Positions 7,751 through 14,814 of a stretch of DNA of 44,114 bases are shown here, piece after piece. The notes under the pieces are model-generated. The model did no database searches, was not told the DNA's origin, and was given only the letters and a program-made list of their open reading frames with translations. The DNA comes from Fidelibacterota bacterium. Lineage in GTDB: Bacteria; Fidelibacterota; UBA2242. The first letter of the stretch is position 1. Each line of letters opens with the position of its first letter. A program made the translations under genes and the position numbers. The stretch spans positions 1 through 44,114 of the forward strand of contig JAUVYH010000005.1 in NCBI GenBank assembly GCA_030603165.1, read 5' to 3'.

Positions 7751-8975
7751 AGCTGTCTCTCCAATTTTCAGATAATTTTCCGGTTTCGATAGCCATATCA
7801 ATGGTTTTTTGAGCCCGTTTCACAACAGGCGGATCGATCATCTTGGATCCCAGCGCCACAACGCCCAATCCCTTTTCTTCGGCTTCGTAAAAGGCGGTCA
7901 CAATCTTTTTAGCTTTTTCAATTTCTTTGTCGTCAGGGGCAAAAGTTTCATGAATGATCGGGACCTGGCGGGGATGGATGCAGCCCATGCCCTCAAAACC
8001 CAGGGATTTGGATTCCTTAACGACCTTTCGCAGCCCCTCTTGATCAGCCACATCGGAGAACACTGAATCAATAGCCTGAATGCCGGCAGCCCTGGCGGCG
8101 TTTACAATCATATTCCGAGCGAAAAAAGTTTCCTTACCTTCGGGAGTCCGTTGAATGCCCAGGTCGGCAGTGTAATCCTCCAACCCGATGGCGAGAGCCA
8201 CCACATTTTCTGATACAGAGGCAATTGAATAGGCGTTCATGATTCCCCTGGCGCTTTCGATAATCGGCATCAGATACACGGGGTAATCCAATTGGTGAGT
8301 CGTTATTATCTCCTGGATTTTAAGATCTACTGCTGCCAATTGATCGGCGCTTTCGCATTTAGGCATCAGGATGAGATTGACATGATGAGGGACGACATAG
8401 TCCAGATCGTCTAAGCCACGGGGGTTTTGATTTATGCGAACCATCCGCTCGGTTCCATAAAAATCGTTCCGCCGTAGAGCATTGCGCACCAATATACGCG
8501 CTTCATCCTTTTTAGCGGGCGCCACGGAATCTTCCAGATCCAGGATAATCCCGTCCGACTGATGCAGACCGGCATTTATGAAAAGCTTGGGGGTGTTGCC
8601 GGGCAGATAGAGGCGGGAACGACGAAAGCGGTCCCGTTGAGTACTGTACCGGTTTTCCGGGATCAGTTCCGGCAGGTATTCTTTATTTGTATCGGTAACC
8701 TTTTTTACGGCGGCTTCAATCCGCGCCATCATCACAAAGGGCAGCGCGCCGCTGTCTTCCAAAATAACTTTCGCATTCGGGATATCGAAAAAGTCCAGCA
8801 TATCCCGGATCAATTGACGATTTTCCGCGCCAAACAGCCGGTTCACTTTACTCCGAATGTCCATCTGGATGCCGCCGCTGTCGGTCAGTTCAATTTCAAA
8901 ATAGCAATCAGAACGGATATCCTGTCCTCGATTGCCTGCCGCGCCTGTTTGTTTCAATTTCACCTCCGTTATCAA
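7740..8975 (-). CDS. Fused citrate lyase gamma (ACP) and beta subunits, CitD-CitE
   Basis: One 411-residue protein carries two normally separate subunits. Residues 1 to about 100 align by eye with CitD, the acyl carrier bearing the phosphoribosyl-dephospho-CoA group. RSDCYFEIEL matches the SSD-I-M-I-x-I region that holds the modified serine (here about Ser22), followed by the VNRLFG...IRDMLD and DSGALPFVMMARIEAA blocks. Residues 115-411 are a full CitE: RSRLYLPGNTPKLF, DGIILDLEDSV, VRINQNPRG, LMPKCESADQL, PIIESARGI and AIGLEDYTADLG. CitE is a TIM-barrel lyase cleaving citryl-ACP. In the well-studied citrate lyase operons citD and citE are separate adjacent genes. The length equals CitD plus CitE with a short linker and no frame break. 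A citramalate lyase is possible. Confidence 0.88.
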   Translation of the reverse strand: MITEVKLKQTGAAGNRGQDIRSDCYFEIELTDSGGIQMDIRSKVNRLFGAENRQLIRDMLDFFDIPNAKVILEDSGALPFVMMARIEAAVKKVTDTNKEYLPELIPENRYSTQRDRFRRSRLYLPGNTPKLFINAGLHQSDGIILDLEDSVAPAKKDEARILVRNALRRNDFYGTERMVRINQNPRGLDDLDYVVPHHVNLILMPKCESADQLAAVDLKIQEIITTHQLDYPVYLMPIIESARGIMNAYSIASVSENVVALAIGLEDYTADLGIQRTPEGKETFFARNMIVNAARAAGIQAIDSVFSDVADQEGLRKVVKESKSLGFEGMGCIHPRQVPIIHETFAPDDKEIEKAKKIVTAFYEAEEKGLGVVALGSKMIDPPVVKRAQKTIDMAIETGKLSENWRDSYDN

Positions 8976-9351
8976 TTATATTAAAATTGAGTGTTTTTTG
9001 GCTAAAAAGCAATGCCCGAGATACAGATTATCGATGAAAAATCAATCGACTGCCTGACTGAACGAAGACCCTATTCAGTGGCATGATTTTAGCAAAATAC
9101 AGGAGTAGCCTAAAAAAATTGATCTCTCTGTAAAATATTCTTTGACGCTTATACATAAATTCCCTAATATCTACCTATAAATCGGATGAATTTACAAGCG
9201 ACTATTTCCCATATCTGAGAAACGATGCATTGACATGTGATTTGGTTTGCAACTATTGGACTGTGCCGAAATTGTCGCAGCATTTTTGAATAATTCTTAG
9301 ATTTAACGCCCGATAAGGCTAATAAAGAATTTGAAGTAGTAAGGAGTACAT
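8976..9351. other. Divergent control region between citDE-citF and the aconitase-family gene
   Basis: This is a 376-base gene-free region from which the two transcription units diverge. Besides the candidate + strand promoter at 9142-9170 I see no operator repeats or riboswitch-like fold. The + strand gene has an AAGGAG ribosome binding site at about 9340. Joint control of the two units is plausible from the arrangement but not shown. Confidence 0.6.
9142..9170 (+). promoter_or_regulatory. Candidate sigma-70-like promoter for the aconitase-family gene
   Basis: TTGACG (9142-9147) and TAATAT (9165-9170) are separated by exactly 17 bases, reading toward the gene at 9352, with a leader of about 175 bases. 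A second TTGACA at 9230-9235 lacks a good -10. The match is by eye only, and promoter consensus in this lineage may differ. Confidence 0.35.
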
Positions 9352-10620
9352 ATGGGAAAGACATTTACAGAAAAGATTTTAGGTCAAAGAGCTGGGAAAG
9401 ACGTCGTTCCCGGTGAGATCATTGAGGTTGAACCCGATGTTGCCATGTCCCATGACAATACGGCGGCTATTTCAAAAACATTTTATAGCATCGGTGTTAA
9501 TAAAGTCTATAATCCCGAAATGCATGTGATCATTCTGGATCACTGTACGCCGGCGGCTAATGAAAAGTTTGCCCGGAATCATAAAGTTATCCGGGAATTT
9601 GTGAAGAAACAGGGTATTCCGAATTTTTATGATATCGAGGTCGGTATTTGTCATCAAGTGATGCATGAAAAAGGTCACGTCCAGCCCGGAGCGCTGATCG
9701 TTGGCTCGGATTCCCATACCACATCCTATGGCGCTTTTGGTGCATTTTCAGCGGGGATCGGTCGCAGTGAGATGGCGGTGATCATGGCACGCGGCAAGAT
9801 TTGGTTGAGAGTCCCTGAAACAATACGGATATGGGTTGAAGGTGAGTTTCCGGAAGGAATTTCCTCAAAGGATCTGATGCTGAAAATTGCCGGTGAGATC
9901 GGCGCCGACGGAGCGCTTTATAAGGCGATTGAATTCTGCGGACCAACTATTGATAGAATGAGTGTTGCCAGCCGCTTTGTTTTGACCAACATGGCGGTAG
10001 AGATCGGAGCCAAAGCCGGATATATGATTCCCAATGCGGAAACTCTGGATTATCTCAATAAACGTGTAAAGAAACCATTTGAAGTTGTCCAGTCGGATTC
10101 CGATGCTGACTTCGAAGCCGAATATAAATTTGATGTGTCTGATCTGGAGCCGATGATCGCGAAACCTCATACCGTTGATAATGTTGTTCCGGTTGCAGAA
10201 GTGAAAGGAACGAAAATCGATCAGGTGTTTTTTGGCTCCTGCACCAATGCCCGGGTGGAGGATTTTGAAGTTGTGACCAATGTTCTGCGAGGGAAGAAGG
10301 TTCATTCTGAAGTCCGCATGCTGGTTTTTCCGGCATCGGCTGAAGTTTACCTCGAAGTCCTGAAACGCGGTTGGATCACTGATTTGGTTGAAGCCGGTTG
10401 TGTGATCATGAATCCCGGTTGCGGTCCCTGCATGGGCAACCATGAGGGCGTTCCCGCTGACGGTGAAGTTACCTTAGCCACTTCCAACCGGAATTTTAAA
10501 GGACGACTGGGCAATAAAGAATCGGAAGTATATTTAGTCAGCCCGATGACTGCCGCGGTATCGGCGTTGACGGGGAAGATTGAAGACTTTCGGGAATATC
10601 AAAATGATATGAGATTGTAG
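9352..10620 (+). CDS. Aconitase-family hydro-lyase large subunit (LeuC / homoaconitase type)
   Basis: This 422-residue protein is the [4Fe-4S] catalytic subunit of the two-subunit isopropylmalate isomerase/homoaconitase class. The three cluster cysteines are visible in GSCTNAR (about residue 298) and NPGCGPCMG (about 356-364). Other family motifs are DHCTPAANEK, VGSDSHTTSYGAFGAFSAGIG and SNRNFKGRLG. An AAGGAG ribosome binding site precedes the ATG. The partner swivel-domain (LeuD-like) subunit is not next to it and not elsewhere in the window, which is unusual. Placement divergent from citrate-lyase-type genes suggests a C4-C6 hydroxy-acid pathway (citrate, 2-methylcitrate or mesaconate/citramalate). 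Leucine biosynthesis is the default alternative. Substrate is unassigned. Confidence 0.88.
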   Translation: MGKTFTEKILGQRAGKDVVPGEIIEVEPDVAMSHDNTAAISKTFYSIGVNKVYNPEMHVIILDHCTPAANEKFARNHKVIREFVKKQGIPNFYDIEVGICHQVMHEKGHVQPGALIVGSDSHTTSYGAFGAFSAGIGRSEMAVIMARGKIWLRVPETIRIWVEGEFPEGISSKDLMLKIAGEIGADGALYKAIEFCGPTIDRMSVASRFVLTNMAVEIGAKAGYMIPNAETLDYLNKRVKKPFEVVQSDSDADFEAEYKFDVSDLEPMIAKPHTVDNVVPVAEVKGTKIDQVFFGSCTNARVEDFEVVTNVLRGKKVHSEVRMLVFPASAEVYLEVLKRGWITDLVEAGCVIMNPGCGPCMGNHEGVPADGEVTLATSNRNFKGRLGNKESEVYLVSPMTAAVSALTGKIEDFREYQNDMRL

Positions 10621-11072
10621 ATTGAATATTTTAGATTTTATATTATAAGGAGCCGCCCCCCTATCTGTCATTCTGAGGAGCTTGCGACGAAGAATCTCCG
10701 CACCACAATGCTCAGCTGTTTTTCCTGAAATTCTTTCCCTAATATGTCATTCTGAATCCCAGGATTCTATAGTAGTGTGATAATACTCAAATTGAATCAT
10801 ATCTTATAATCGGAGTTATAAGGGGTGAAGAATCTCCGAAGACAATTATGCAAACTCCCAACCAGATTCTTCGGGGCAATTAATCCTTTGCAGAAACTTT
10901 ACATTCATGAATTTGCCCCTCAGAATGACACGTTGTTTTATCATTTCTTCCCCCCGATCTGTCATTCTGAGGAACGAAGTGACTGCCTGTCCCTAGAACG
11001 GAGTGAATCGGGAAAGAATCTGCGAAGACTCAAAATATTCATTTTAAATTATAAAATTCCGTATATTTTGGC
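10621..11072. repeat. Intergenic block of 'GTCATTCTGAGG..GAAGAATCTC' repeats
   Basis: No gene is supported here. A full repeat copy lies at 10648-10712 (AAGGAGCC..., CTGTCATTCTGAGGAGC, GAAGAATCTCCGC). Partial copies lie at 10744-10770 and 10958-11030. An inverted copy begins with CCAGATTCTTCGG at about 10862 and ends with CAGAATGACA near 10930. Copies at 11838-11903 and 14021-14085 belong to the same family. Similar short palindromic repeats are scattered in many bacterial genomes and usually mark intergenic space. Confidence 0.75.
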
Positions 11073-11378
11073 ATGGTTTACATATCGCAGAAATTGATTG
11101 ATGAGATTGTAAAAGCAATACGCAGCATAGTTGAGCCGGAGAAGACTATACTTTTCGGTTCGTCCGTTCGGGATGATTTTTCGCAGAATAGTGATATTGA
11201 CATTGCGCTTGTCGGTATTGACCGGGAGCGGATTTATGAGATAAAGGATTATATAAATCAATCAGTTCATACTCTAAAAGATATCGATATAATCTGTTTT
11301 GAAGAAATCACAAATAGAAATCTCAAAAAGCGTATTTTAAAAGAGGGGCGGGTGATTTATGAACGAAATACTTGTTGA
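11073..11378 (+). CDS. MNT-type nucleotidyltransferase (toxin-antitoxin-like)
   Basis: This 101-residue minimal nucleotidyltransferase carries the polymerase-beta-fold signature: GSSVRDDFSQNSDIDIAL, with the GS motif and the D-x-D metal ligands, and a later DIDII for the third acidic position. In MNT/HEPN pairs such proteins AMPylate the HEPN partner and neutralise it; this role is family knowledge, not shown here. It overlaps the next gene by 20 bases, the usual arrangement. No clear ribosome binding site precedes the ATG. It sits in a repeat-rich accessory region. Confidence 0.88.
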   Translation: MVYISQKLIDEIVKAIRSIVEPEKTILFGSSVRDDFSQNSDIDIALVGIDRERIYEIKDYINQSVHTLKDIDIICFEEITNRNLKKRILKEGRVIYERNTC

Positions 11379-11754
11379 TAAAATCAGTAATTATTCCAGT
11401 GCCTTGGAGCGCCTGAAAGAATCACTCGGAGATGTGGAAAATCGTTTCTATTTGGATGCGACAATAAAGCGATTTGAGTTGACATTTGAGACCGCCTGGA
11501 AAGCGCTTAAAAAATTTCTTTATCTGGAGGGCTATGAATGTTTCTCGCCCCGTGATTGCCTGAAAAAGGGTTATCAGGCTGTATATATTGAAGATGAAAG
11601 CATCTGGATTGCGATGCTCTTGGACAGAAACCGCACTGCGCACATTTACGATGAACAGGAAGCCGCATCCATTTGTCGTAAGATACGAGATGATTATTAT
11701 CCTGTGCTGATAAAGCTCCGCCAGACTCTAAAAGAGAAAGTCACACAGTTGTAG
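11359..11754 (+). CDS. HEPN-domain nucleotidyltransferase partner (HI0074 family)
   Basis: This 131-residue all-helical protein has the HI0074-type features ETAWKALKKFL (about residues 45-55) and RNRTAHIYDE (about 90-99). The latter is the R-x(4-6)-H motif of HEPN RNases. Together with the overlapping MNT gene it forms a predicted toxin (HEPN) / antitoxin (MNT) pair or a two-subunit nucleotidyltransferase. The start codon lies within the upstream gene, preceded by GAGGGG, so translation is coupled. Both genes look intact. Confidence 0.88.
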   Translation: MNEILVDKISNYSSALERLKESLGDVENRFYLDATIKRFELTFETAWKALKKFLYLEGYECFSPRDCLKKGYQAVYIEDESIWIAMLLDRNRTAHIYDEQEAASICRKIRDDYYPVLIKLRQTLKEKVTQL

Positions 11755-12439
11755 CCGTACATCAGCATAAAAACAAATTAGTCAAAGGCTTCACCAAACG
11801 ATATAAGACGGAAGAAATTAGAAATTTGTAACGGAGAAAGGAGCCTACCCCTAGCTGTCATTCTGAGGGAAGCGGAGCGACGAAGAATCTCCGCACCACA
11901 ATGTGATAGTTATAAGGGAATAACCAATTACCAATTACCAATATTTGATACTTGTACCGAAGGCACCACTTTTGGGAAATTTGTGCTAAGTGCGTCCGGT
12001 TGGATGAAGTAATCTTTGCGAAAGTTCTTTCTTAGTAGTTCGAAACAATACAAGTGAATTCTGTAGATTTTTTTTAGACAATAGCTTTCGCAAAGTTATT
12101 CTCCCCCTCATCTTATTACCCTTATCCCAAATGGAATCTAAAATCTGAAATCAAAAATCATCAATCAAAAATCCAATATCCAGTTGATCAAATGCACCTT
12201 GAGAAAGAATAATTCTGAGTTGTGTCGATACATCAATTTCACCTTTTCAAGGTATTCGCAAATTTGACAATTCCAGCCCCGATAAATCGTGATTTCGCTT
12301 CGCTCAACATCCAGCATCCAGTAAACCAATTCAAAATTCATCATTTATAATTTATGGCTTTGAAAAATGGAAAATAAGTCCTATTATTGCCTTTGATATT
12401 TGTAAATATTAACAACTTATTGCCTTTGAATATTGTACT
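11755..12439. other. Gene-free repeat region before the DUF4143 gene
   Basis: No gene is seen. The interval holds a GTCATTCTGAGG repeat (11838-11903), the long direct repeat copy 1, and a low-complexity tail of ATCCAGCATCCAG-like words. There is no recognisable ribosome binding site immediately before 12440. Confidence 0.7.
11877..12305 (+). repeat. Long direct repeat, copy 1 (upstream of the DUF4143 gene)
   Basis: The 429 bases from GCGACGAAGAATCTCCGC to GATTTCGCTTCGCTC recur at 14059-14494 with only a few substitutions and one 7-base length difference (after CACCTTGA). The pair brackets the ATPase gene at 12440-13792. Inside is a 91-base sub-element (12010-12100) bounded by the inverted words TAATCTTTGCGAAAG and CTTTCGCAAAGTTATT. 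Similarity also extends upstream (GATATAAGACGGAAGAAATTAG at about 11798). Confidence 0.93.
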
Positions 12440-13792
12440 ATGTATCTTGCCCGGAAAATAGACAGAGACCTTCTCGAATGGAGTGAAGAATCTCAGAGAA
12501 AGCCGTTGCTTTTAAGAGGTGCGCGTCAGGTTGGGAAATCGACTTCTGTACGGGAACTTGCTAAGAATTTTGAGTACTTTCTTGAGATTAATTTCGAGGA
12601 GCAAAAGCGAGTTCATAGCCTTTTCGATGGAGATTTATCTCCGCGTGAATTGTGCGATAATCTGTCTGTTATGTACAATATTCCGTTCGTTGCGGGTAAA
12701 ACATTATTGTTTTTTGATGAAATTCAAGCTTGTATTCCTGCCATTTCGTCTTTACGGTTTTTTTATGAGAAACTTCCTGACCTGCATGTCATAGCCGCCG
12801 GTTCATTGTTGGAATTTGCACTTAGCGAATTGCCTTCTTTTGGAGTCGGTCGTGTTCGCACCCTGTTTGTATATCCCTTTTCCTTTGATGAATTTTTACA
12901 TGCTTGCGGAGAAAAGTTATTATTAAAGGCTAAACAAAATGCCTCGCCGGAATATCCTCTGCAGGAAGCCGTTCACCGCAAATTACTTAATTATTTAAAG
13001 CATTTCCTTGTACTTGGCGGGATGCCGGAACTTATATCTCATTATGTTCAAGGTGAAAACCTTCAGTCGTGTCAAAGGGTGTTGGATGATCTGATCATTT
13101 CATTAAAAGCAGATTTTACAAAATATAAAAAAAGAGTTCCCGTCCTGCGCCTCTCGGAGATATTTGATTCCGTTGTCCGCCAAACCGGCGGCAAATTTGT
13201 TTATTCAAAAGCCGCAACGGAAGCCAATCACAAACAGATTAAAGAAGCGATTGAGCTTCTGATCATGGCAGGTCTAATTATTCCCGTTACCCATTCTTCG
13301 TCAAATGGAATTCCTTTGGGCGCCGAATGCAATCATAAGAAGCGGAAGATGCTGATCTTTGATACCGGTATTTTTCAGCGTTTATTGGGGCTGGACATTA
13401 CAGAGATTTTGTTTGAGAATAATTTTGAAATGATCAATAAAGGTTGCATTGCAGAATTGTATGTGGGATTGGAACTATTGAAATCTTCGTCTTGTTATCA
13501 GCAGCAAAGCCTGTATTATTGGCAAAGGGAGGCTCTCAATAGTAATGCTGAAGTGGATTATGTGATTCAGGAACAGCAGGAAATTATTCCCATCGAAGTG
13601 AAATCAGGGAAAAAGGGTTCGATGCAGAGTCTATATCTGTTCCTAAAAGAAAAAAAGAGACCGTACGGCATTCGATTTTCTCTTGAGAATTATTCGACAT
13701 ACAATCAGGTAAGAGTCTTTCCGCTGTATGCTGTTTCGGATTATATGACTCAAGAGCCAGCAACCCGCGACTATCCTCAACCTCAACCATAA
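12440..13792 (+). CDS. DUF4143-type AAA ATPase, complete
   Basis: This 450-residue protein has an N-terminal AAA domain with Walker A LLRGARQVGKST (about residues 24-35) and Walker B TLLFFDEIQ (about 88-96). A winged-helix middle follows (LGGMPELI, SEIFDSVVRQTGGKF). The DUF4143 C-terminal part shows DTGIFQRLLG and the PD-(D/E)XK-like NAEVDYV...IIPIEVKSGKKGS. The cellular role of the family is unknown; defence or mobile-element links have been proposed. The gene is bracketed by ~430-bp direct repeats. Its last residues (EPATRDYPQPQP) are encoded by a dispersed repeat word (13754-13788) that also occurs at 14676-14710, so the natural protein probably ends a little earlier. A partial paralogue opens the window. 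Confidence 0.93.
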   Translation: MYLARKIDRDLLEWSEESQRKPLLLRGARQVGKSTSVRELAKNFEYFLEINFEEQKRVHSLFDGDLSPRELCDNLSVMYNIPFVAGKTLLFFDEIQACIPAISSLRFFYEKLPDLHVIAAGSLLEFALSELPSFGVGRVRTLFVYPFSFDEFLHACGEKLLLKAKQNASPEYPLQEAVHRKLLNYLKHFLVLGGMPELISHYVQGENLQSCQRVLDDLIISLKADFTKYKKRVPVLRLSEIFDSVVRQTGGKFVYSKAATEANHKQIKEAIELLIMAGLIIPVTHSSSNGIPLGAECNHKKRKMLIFDTGIFQRLLGLDITEILFENNFEMINKGCIAELYVGLELLKSSSCYQQQSLYYWQREALNSNAEVDYVIQEQQEIIPIEVKSGKKGSMQSLYLFLKEKKRPYGIRFSLENYSTYNQVRVFPLYAVSDYMTQEPATRDYPQPQP

Positions 13793-13918
13793 CAATTTCA
13801 AATTTCCAGTTTCCAATTTCATTTCTCAATCTCCAATCAAAAATCATCAATCTAAAATCTCCATTTCTTCAGATCCCCGAATTCCCCCTTAGAAGGGGGA
13901 TAGGGGGATGTTGTAGCC

Positions 13919-13988
13919 AATCTTTGCGAAAGTTCGTTTTCGTTAATGCGAAAGATATAAGACGGAAGAAATTAGAAATTAGAAATTT
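13919..13988 (+). repeat. Dispersed repeat 'ATCTTTGCGAAAGTTCG', second 3'-flank copy
   Basis: This copy closely resembles 448-528, including GATATAAGACGGAAGA and AATTAGAAATT. It lies about 125 bases after the DUF4143 stop, as the first copy lies about 40 bases after the other DUF4143 stop. Confidence 0.85.
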
Positions 13989-14058
13989 GGTGTTTAGATA
14001 TTGGGATATATTTGAAATTATAAGGAGCCGCCCCCCTATCTGCCATTGCGAGGAGATT

Positions 14059-14494
14059 GCGACGAAGAATCTCCGCACCACAATGTGATAGTTATAAGGG
14101 AATAACCAATAACCAATTACCAATATTTGATACTTGTACCGAAGGCACCACTTTTGGGAAATTTGTGCTAAATGCGTCCGGTGGGATGAAGTAATCTTTG
14201 CGAAAGTTCGTTCTTAGTAGTTCGAAACAATACAAGTGAATTCTGTAGATTTCTTTTAGACAATAGCTTTCGCAAAGTTATTCTCCCCCTCATCTTATTA
14301 CCCTTATCCCAAATGGAATCTAAAATCTGAAATCAAAAATCATCAATCAAAAATCCAATATCCAGTTGATCAAATGCACCTTGAAAAGGTAAAAAGAATA
14401 ATTCTGAGTTGTGTCGATACATCAATTTCACCTTTTCAAGGTATTCGCAAATTTGACAATTTCAGCCACGATAAATCGTGATTTCGCTTCGCTC
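14059..14494 (+). repeat. Long direct repeat, copy 2 (downstream of the DUF4143 gene)
   Basis: This is the partner of 11877-12305: 436 bases, same orientation, near-identical by eye. The matching 91-base sub-element is at 14192-14282. It is preceded by a GTCATTCTGAGG-family copy (14021-14085), as copy 1 is. Confidence 0.93.
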
Positions 14495-14799
14495 CATATC
14501 CAGCAACCAATAACCAATTACCATCAACCATTTACCATAAACCATTTACCATAAGCCAATAACCAGCAACCACAGTGAAATATGCTCCTTCCCTGGTGAA
14601 ATATTTTCGTACCTCAAGTTTTACCCCGATACAGTCATACTTCCTTACGGGGCAGGCAGGGCATTTCACGTGGTAAGCCAGCAACCCGCGACTATCCTCA
14701 GCCTTAACCTTAAAATGTGTTAATCAGGTTAAATCTATAAGTCAATTTCTTTTCCCAATCTCAATGAATATTGATTATAAAAGTTTGTCAACGTAAATT

Positions 14800-14814
14800 C
14801 TGCCGAAATGGCAG
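14800..14814 (+). promoter_or_regulatory. Hairpin over the uvrB start codon
   Basis: CTGCC-GAAAT-GGCAG forms a 5-bp stem, and the ATG at 14808-14810 lies at the loop/stem edge. There is no Shine-Dalgarno sequence upstream. It could lower or gate translation initiation; this is inferred from sequence only. Confidence 0.4.

Larger units (their letters stand above)
13793..14807. other. Gene-free repeat region between the DUF4143 gene and uvrB
   Basis: A kilobase without a gene. It holds the repeats listed at 13919 and 14059, a degenerate run of ACCAATAACCAATTACC-like decamers (14500-14575), and a second copy of the AGCCAGCAACCCGCGACTAT word (14676-14710). The last 100 bases are AT-rich and probably contain the uvrB promoter, but no clear -35/-10 pair stands out. 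Confidence 0.7.

Noticed and set aside
7751-7801. Upstream start of citF
   Set aside because: It would add 17 residues that lie entirely within the citDE gene, lacks the GGAGAGA site, and does not match the start of CitF proteins.
9230-9256. Second promoter (TTGACA at 9230) for the aconitase-family gene
   Set aside because: No acceptable -10 hexamer lies 16-18 bases downstream; the pair at 9142/9165 is better.
10825-11097. 90-codon frame before the MNT gene
   Set aside because: It consists of GTCATTCTGAGG-type repeats in translation and runs into the MNT start region.
11755-14807. tRNA or other structural RNA genes in the long gene-free stretches
   Set aside because: I looked for T-arm GGTTCGAATCC-like words and cloverleaf spacing. 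The GTTCGAA at about 12038 and 14220 is part of the dispersed repeat with no acceptor stem around it.
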